From NCBI GenBank assembly GCA_022661535.1, contig JAKULF010000015.1:372001-436000 (forward strand): 64,000 nucleotides of DNA. The letters run 5' to 3'. Positions 58,723 through 64,000 of this stretch are shown one piece after another (the stretch's first letter is position 1; every line of letters begins with the position of its first letter). This DNA is from Eutypa lata. Lineage: Eukaryota; Ascomycota; Sordariomycetes; Xylariales; Diatrypaceae. The notes under the pieces are model-generated. The model saw only the letters and a program-made list of their open reading frames with translations. It did no database searches and was not told the origin of the DNA. The position numbers and the translations under genes are program-made.

Positions 58723-60890
58723 TTAAATTTTATTCTCTGGTAGCACACCCTCAAAGCTATATAAGCGTACGTCGCCGTCTTCACCTCCGCTTGCCATTCG
58801 ACTATCGCTAAGTCCAACGCAAGTCACGGGTCCGTTGTGGCCTGTGAACGTACGCTCACATCTACCCGTCCTCGGGTCCCAGACCTTCACCGTAGCATCA
58901 TTTGCACCCGTCACGTATCGGAACGTGTCTCCGGCAAGACCCCATATCCCCTCTACGTGGCCCCAGAAGCAACGGGGGCTTTGGCCCGAAGCCGAATCCC
59001 AGAGTCGCATCGTCAAATCTAGAGACGCCGTCAGAAAATACCGCGGGGGAAGTTGACGTTCGGGATCATTGATGAATGTTGGGCCGTAAGCTTCTCGCTT
59101 GTCGTCATGTTGTGGATCCAGGTGCGAAGATAAGTCAACAATAAAAGTGCCATTTTGCTGGCTAGATGTAGGGGCAGTATCGGCCTCGCGCGTGTGCTCG
59201 TCCTCGAATTCGAAGTCATCCGGGAGCAATAGGACCTGCTGAACCTCGCCAGTATGTCCTTCGTAGGTCTTGATACACGACTGAGAATCGAGGTCCCACA
59301 GCTTAATAGTGCAATCATCCGAAGCTGACAAAAGGGTTCTAGAAGCGAGGTCTAGTCTGACTTGATTGACCCCATCCGAATGTCCCATTAGGCAAAACGT
59401 TTGCTGTGTCTCGAAGTTGAAGATTTTTATCACTCTGTCGGTAGAACCAAAGGCGATAAGGCTACCCGCCATATGCACTGTAAGAACTTCGTCTTGATGA
59501 TGCAAGGTGTTAATACACCTGCCTGTACGCCAATTCCAGACGCGAAGGGTACCGTCAAGTGAACCGCTGATGAGCATTCTATCATCGAATTGGAGGGCAC
59601 GGACTCCGCTTGTGTGGCCTTGCAAAGTACGTATGACTTCGCCAGTCGCTATGTTCCAGAGCTTAATGGTGGAATCATACGAACCGGTTGCCAGCATGTT
59701 GTCATCAAATTGCAAGCATGTAACGCCATTAGTATGCTGCCCGGTGAATATTTTAGTAGTATATCTACCATATTTCCAATTCCAGGAAATATGGTACCTG
59801 TCCCGAAAGACCTCTTTCCATGGTCGAAACTTCTTTTCCCACTCAGTCGATATAGTCGTCTCGGTCGTGCCGTAAATGCCATTTACACATTGTTTTTTGG
59901 AGTGATGGTTGTTAGTATCGAGAGAATCAACCTTACGCTTGGATATGGTCAAGGCTGATAAACCGTGGCTACTGGTCCCTGGGTTTAATGAAGCGGTAAC
60001 GGCCCGTCGCGTGATATCGATGTCTGCCTGATGCTGAATCTTCCATTCCTTCAGTCGCTTCGTCTCCAATTTAGGCAGACCCCATTGGCACTTCTCGCAC
60101 TTGCGTCCGATATGTTGTTCGCATATCCAATGCCAGACCACATCATCACTGGACAAGATATTCCATCGTCGGCTAACTTGAGCAGCCTTGCAAAGAGAAG
60201 TGCAGTCGAGATAGCGCAGGATCTTCATCGACAGCTCTGTAGGCAGGGCGACTAGGAAGTCGATCTTCAGCTGCTCGTGTACTTCTCGCGATACCATGGA
60301 TAGTTGTGGAAAGCAGCACTGGGTAATGATACCTTGCAACATAAGATCGCGGTGCTTAGTTGGGGCTGCGGAAAATAGAGACCACACGAGGGTGATAGCC
60401 TGGCGATCGCCGTCAGGGAGGGTCTCAAGCTCCTGTAAATTTGTGTTAATATGCAATAGACATAGTTACCCTTGGTATTACATACACTCTGGATGAAGGC
60501 CATCTTGGACGCGTCGGCTGCTCTGTGGCACTTGGAGTCTGGCTGGTGACGATAGCAATACTTGCTGTTAGGGGGTTTCTCCTCGACGTTAGGAAGGCCT
60601 AGCTTTCCAACGAGCGCATACGATGCTGGGATGTGCTCTCGGAGGAAAGGAGTCACCGTCTGATCGATGACTTGTTGGGATACATTGGACAGGCGGGATG
60701 TATCCTCTACTTCCTCAGGTCTCTTGCTGTCGCAATTGTCTCCAGACGGTTTCGCATTTGACCCTTCAGCAGTCTGCAATGAAAATGATTGTTGCCTGGG
60801 GTGGTATCCGTCCATTGCTGGTTTCTGGTTTGAATGCGCAGTAACGCTTTCATTTTTGTCCGTTGTTAGTAGAGAATAGTTACTATCCAT
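58723..60890 (-). CDS. sconB: Sulfur controller SconB: F-box/WD40 subunit of an SCF ubiquitin ligase
   Basis: Two exons, complement(58723..60432, 60486..60890), give 704 residues. SconB (MET30/SCON-2) directs ubiquitination of the sulfur activator (MetR/CYS3 type) when sulfur is plentiful. The N-terminus contains the conserved DSKCHRAADASKMAFIQ, joined to ELETLPDGDRQAITLVWSLF after splicing at a GTATGT donor. The F-box is at about 193-240 (FLVALPTELSMKILRYLDCT, CKAAQVSRRW), followed by CEQHIGRKCEKCQWGLP. Seven WD repeats fill about 355-695 (for example LATGSYDSTIKLWNIATG), with an acidic insert between repeats 5 and 6. The length fits the family. The gene looks intact. Confidence 0.96.
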
Positions 60891-62934
60891 GGTGGTGAAA
60901 AAAGAAACCCTGAAGGCCCCTGAAACAATTTAGGCCACAAGACAGAGAGGCTGCAGTTAATGGCATGATTATGATTGCAGCATCTAGCTAAAAGGCTAAA
61001 TTCAAGACCTGGAAGAGTGTTATTAACGGGATAGATGTAACAGTGGAACTAGCTACATGTAGTATGACTTTGTTTGCTCCCATGTGGTTGAGTTGCTTTG
61101 TTGTGAAGATGGCGTCATTGTATTGTACTACCCAGTATCCTTTATCCGCCCCACAGCTGTCAGCCTATGGAATAAGAGACTACCAAGGTGTCTAGCCAGT
61201 CAGTACCTACATACATACATACATACATACATGTATGTATGTAGCTGTATGTATGAAGTACATAGTGGGTGAAAGGGGGTCTAGTATTGTACAAGGTACT
61301 GCCTTTAGATCTAATGTCTGATAACGTTGCACACTTATATATCGCTCTTGAACAAGAAATACTGTGGGTGGAATAAATATAAAAAAGCATATGTAATAAT
61401 CATCTCACAATACTGGCCACCCATTATCATGCAAAGGTGATACGACACTTTTAAACAGCAGTACTATGTGACTATAGGGCAAGCTATGGCACAGGGATAC
61501 GTACCAGTGTATTACCCGCAGCCTGGGAAAATGGACTTACCTATTCCCTTAAAAATGGACATACGTATTGTCAGTCTAGGGTTACTAAAGCAGGGCTCAA
61601 TTGAAGTATAGCTTATCATCCAACATGGTTCCAATGCCAAATTCGTCAAGCGGATACAGGACATTAGGTCAGAAAGAACCATAATGGGGTCTCCCTCTAG
61701 GGAACTAACAAGCTTAATGTTTAAGAATACCTTATATGCAATCATCTCCGTGGCTGTGAAAAGGTTCTGTGCAGCGATACATAACTACTATCTCCTCGAG
61801 TTTTGCTCAGGAGTGTGAGCAGCTGTCTGACAAGCTTTGCTCTTCGGGCTGTAAAGGGGACATCGTTCTTCCAAGGGGCTCATGTTATTGGTTGGACGAG
61901 CAAGACTCTTGACTATCAATCGCAAGTCCCAAGATACTAAGAGCTCCGCTAATGCTTGCAAAGTATAAAAACCAACTTCATCTCTCTTTTCCCCGACCTC
62001 AATAATCTGAGGTCTACCCGTTTGGGAGACTCAGGCTTTCGTTTTGGGTCGCTCTAAGGCATATCATTGGTTCTCTACTGAATACAATGCAAGTTGACGG
62101 CAACTAGCTACGATACAAGCAAACTCCGTTGGCTTTGCTGGTTGTTGTTGGCCTTTATTTGTAGTCTAGCTAGGTATGTACTTGGCAGACCTTGGAATGG
62201 GACTTCAAGGTTAACCAACATATCTTGACTTAATTCACTTGCATCGTCATACCACTATTATACACCCACTGCCCTTCAATTATGCTGTAGGTCCTTAGTA
62301 GCCCCTGAAGCTGTCGTGGGCCCGGCCCTTCAGTGGGTAGTACTACCATCACCTGGCTGCTAACCTGAGCCATTATACCTAACTTCAAAGTGTCTCGTGT
62401 AGGCCTAGCAAATACCCTTTTATTCACCAAGCTTTGGAATACGGCCTTAGGTATTACTAGACAACACTTCCACTTGTCATTTTATTAACTAAACTTGAAA
62501 TATAACAAGAGGCATTATTCTCTAACATATGTTTAATTGTCTTTGTTTATTATATTATTGACTAGGCGTTGACGTGTGACCTCATATTTCTAATTAACAT
62601 ATCTTTACAAATATTTGGATTGAGCAAACAATGTAATATGACTGTAAGTACGACTAGCTAGCATTTTTCTGGCCGTTAATGGAATGTTAGACTGTTTTGA
62701 GTTTTCATATAAAGGATAAGCCTTGCTTCTCATTTCGAGATCATGCATCATCTTCCTACTATCCCAAAGAAGCACATCTAGTAGTCTCTTACACAAGTTT
62801 TAAAATTACTAATCAACTGAGACAACTCCTAAATTCTCCTCTATCATTTTCTTAACCAAGAGCCTTGCCTTTACTTGAACCAAATTATCGTTATAAACCT
62901 CTACTCACTGTTACTATCCACTGTTGATTCCATC
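60891..62934. other. Intergenic, no convincing gene
   Basis: About 2 kb. It has the sconB promoter at the left and a TACA-repeat palindrome (61207-61244). Frames at 61512-61745 and 62230-62430 show no family motif. Confidence 0.5.
61207..61244. repeat. TACA/TGTA microsatellite forming an inverted repeat
   Basis: A run of CATA units turns into TGTA units, so that the outer 14 bases on each side are perfect reverse complements (CTACATACATACAT). It may fold as a hairpin but is most simply an inverted microsatellite. Confidence 0.85.
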
Positions 62935-63111
62935 ATGTGTACAGAGTACATGCAGACATACACCTGTGGGTGTAGGAAGGGAACAGGGTATCGACCAGAT
63001 GGCCGACAAGGCTGTAACAGCGGCAGAGCCGCATGCCCTGTGAGGCAAGAGAAGCCAACACCTATGGCAACTAAATGTCTCGGTTGTGCACTTCGTGATA
63101 GCTCTAACTGA
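62935..63111 (+). CDS. Possible small cysteine-rich protein
   Basis: An ATG-initiated frame of 58 residues carries seven cysteines (positions 2, 11, 13, 27, 34, 48, 51) in the order MCTEY...TCGC...C...C...CLGC. This resembles small intracellular Cys-pattern proteins common in fungal genomes, which are uncharacterised and often near effectors or repeats. There is no signal peptide in this short form; the open frame extends 20 codons upstream but has no ATG there. Real status is uncertain. Confidence 0.4.
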   Translation: MCTEYMQTYTCGCRKGTGYRPDGRQGCNSGRAACPVRQEKPTPMATKCLGCALRDSSN

Positions 63112-64000
63112 GCCAATCACTGTCTTACTCCGAACATGGATAAGATATCGTCTGAAAGGCAAGACGGTGGTGGCCGGAGTGTTGTACTCGAGTGTTACTT
63201 CAACTGGGGTTGGGTTTGTTTGTCTTGACTCAAGAGCGGGCTTTATCACAGTTATTCATTCATTCTTTGGTTTGGGGTTGTTACTGTCATTCGTTTACTT
63301 CTATGTTGCACTCTTGAGAGTGGGTTGTTGAACATCCAATCTGCAGCTCATGCAACTTGCCTAGCTATTTAGACATGATTTTAAATCATAGAAATTAAGT
63401 CTGATAACTTACCTAATCATTTGACCTTTCTTATCACCCTTTATTGCTTATAATGTTCATGAAAAGCATTTTCTCTATGATTGTTTCTTGTTATATTAAA
63501 TTATTCAAGAAAACTCCTGATTTTACCATTAAATATATCACGTTATCCCTTATCGTATGAAGTATAGGGCATTTGGTAGGAAATGATAATTGTCTGGCTA
63601 GATACAAGATTTGCAGCTAGGTGTAATAGATCTATATATTCTAAATAGGGGTTCATTAACTGTGACAAAATAAGATTTATTGTCTTTATTAAAACAAAAC
63701 AAATCAGTTACTCCTTTAAGCCGCTCTTTAAACACTAAAGATCTGATCCGATCCATTTACTACATAAATAATAACTCTATCCATACCTTTCACATTTAAG
63801 TTTTCTAAATTAAGGTAATTGATTTTATTAAACGTATCCTTGCATTATAAAAGCAATGGCATAATATCAGCTTCACCATAATTGCAACCAATGCAAGCCC
63901 TTTGATTAAAAGAAGTAAGAAGGGTGTTGAGATAATGTTTAAAGATTTAACAAGAAAAAAAAAGGGTCAGCGTGGGATGGTCAAGGTCAGCACAGTAGAT
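63112..64000. other. AT-leaning end of window, no gene seen
   Basis: AT-rich sequence with short frames only. It ends in a poly-A-like tract near 63950. Nothing recognised. Confidence 0.5.

Noticed and set aside
61512..61745. 77-codon minus-strand frame as a transposase or polyprotein remnant
   Set aside because: I could not match any catalytic motif; too short to support a call.

Overview
The window is nuclear DNA of a filamentous ascomycete (Pezizomycotina, possibly Sordariomycetes). Genes are broken by short GT..AG introns of about 47-160 bp with CTAAC/CTGAC-like branch sites. The gene set is typical of these fungi: a SconB-type F-box/WD40 regulator, a yapsin-like protease, a GH62 enzyme, a NACHT STAND protein, and an AcuF-type zinc-finger protein. 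One 7 kb AT-rich block carries the all-transition signature of repeat-induced point mutation (RIP). Exon models were built by hand, and each was checked so that summed exon lengths are a multiple of three and family motifs join across junctions. The species is not identifiable from this window.

Layout: an OPT oligopeptide/metal-chelate transporter (906-3338, -); a 4.7 kb gene-poor stretch; a 1,534-residue NACHT protein in eight exons (8008-13034, +); a TauD-type dioxygenase (13363-14462, -); an NmrA-like protein (16177-17097, +); a GPI-anchored-looking aspartic protease (17371-18972, -); a secreted beta-helix protein (21678-23216, +). A head-to-head pair follows: a zinc-finger/ubiquitin-like/BAG protein (23582-26234, -) and a DUF7580-type protein (26541-28370, +). 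Next is a mitochondrial D-lactate dehydrogenase in ten exons (28572-30850, -).

From 31722 to 41649 lies a single membrane-protein gene split by an LTR retrotransposon (33017-40068). The element has two 160-bp LTRs, a matching 5-bp target duplication ACACT, and a saturated RIP interior. The host gene resumes in the same frame after the element and carries one extra TAG 52 bp beyond it, best explained as RIP leakage (CAG to TAG).

From 42452 to 50116 four genes form a tryptophan/kynurenine cluster: a salicylate-hydroxylase-like FAD monooxygenase, kynurenine formamidase, indoleamine 2,3-dioxygenase and kynureninase. The three promoter regions serving them all hold dense CGGA(A/T) repeats, which suggests one shared Zn2Cys6-type regulator. 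Together they could turn tryptophan into anthranilate or 3-hydroxyanthranilate and then a hydroxylated product.

The right part holds a GH62 arabinofuranosidase (51186-52184, -), a divergent MFS transporter/agmatinase-like pair (53841-57780) whose shared promoter is rich in GATA sites, SconB (58723-60890, -) and a possible small cysteine-rich protein (62935-63111, +). I found no convincing tRNA, rRNA or CRISPR array.
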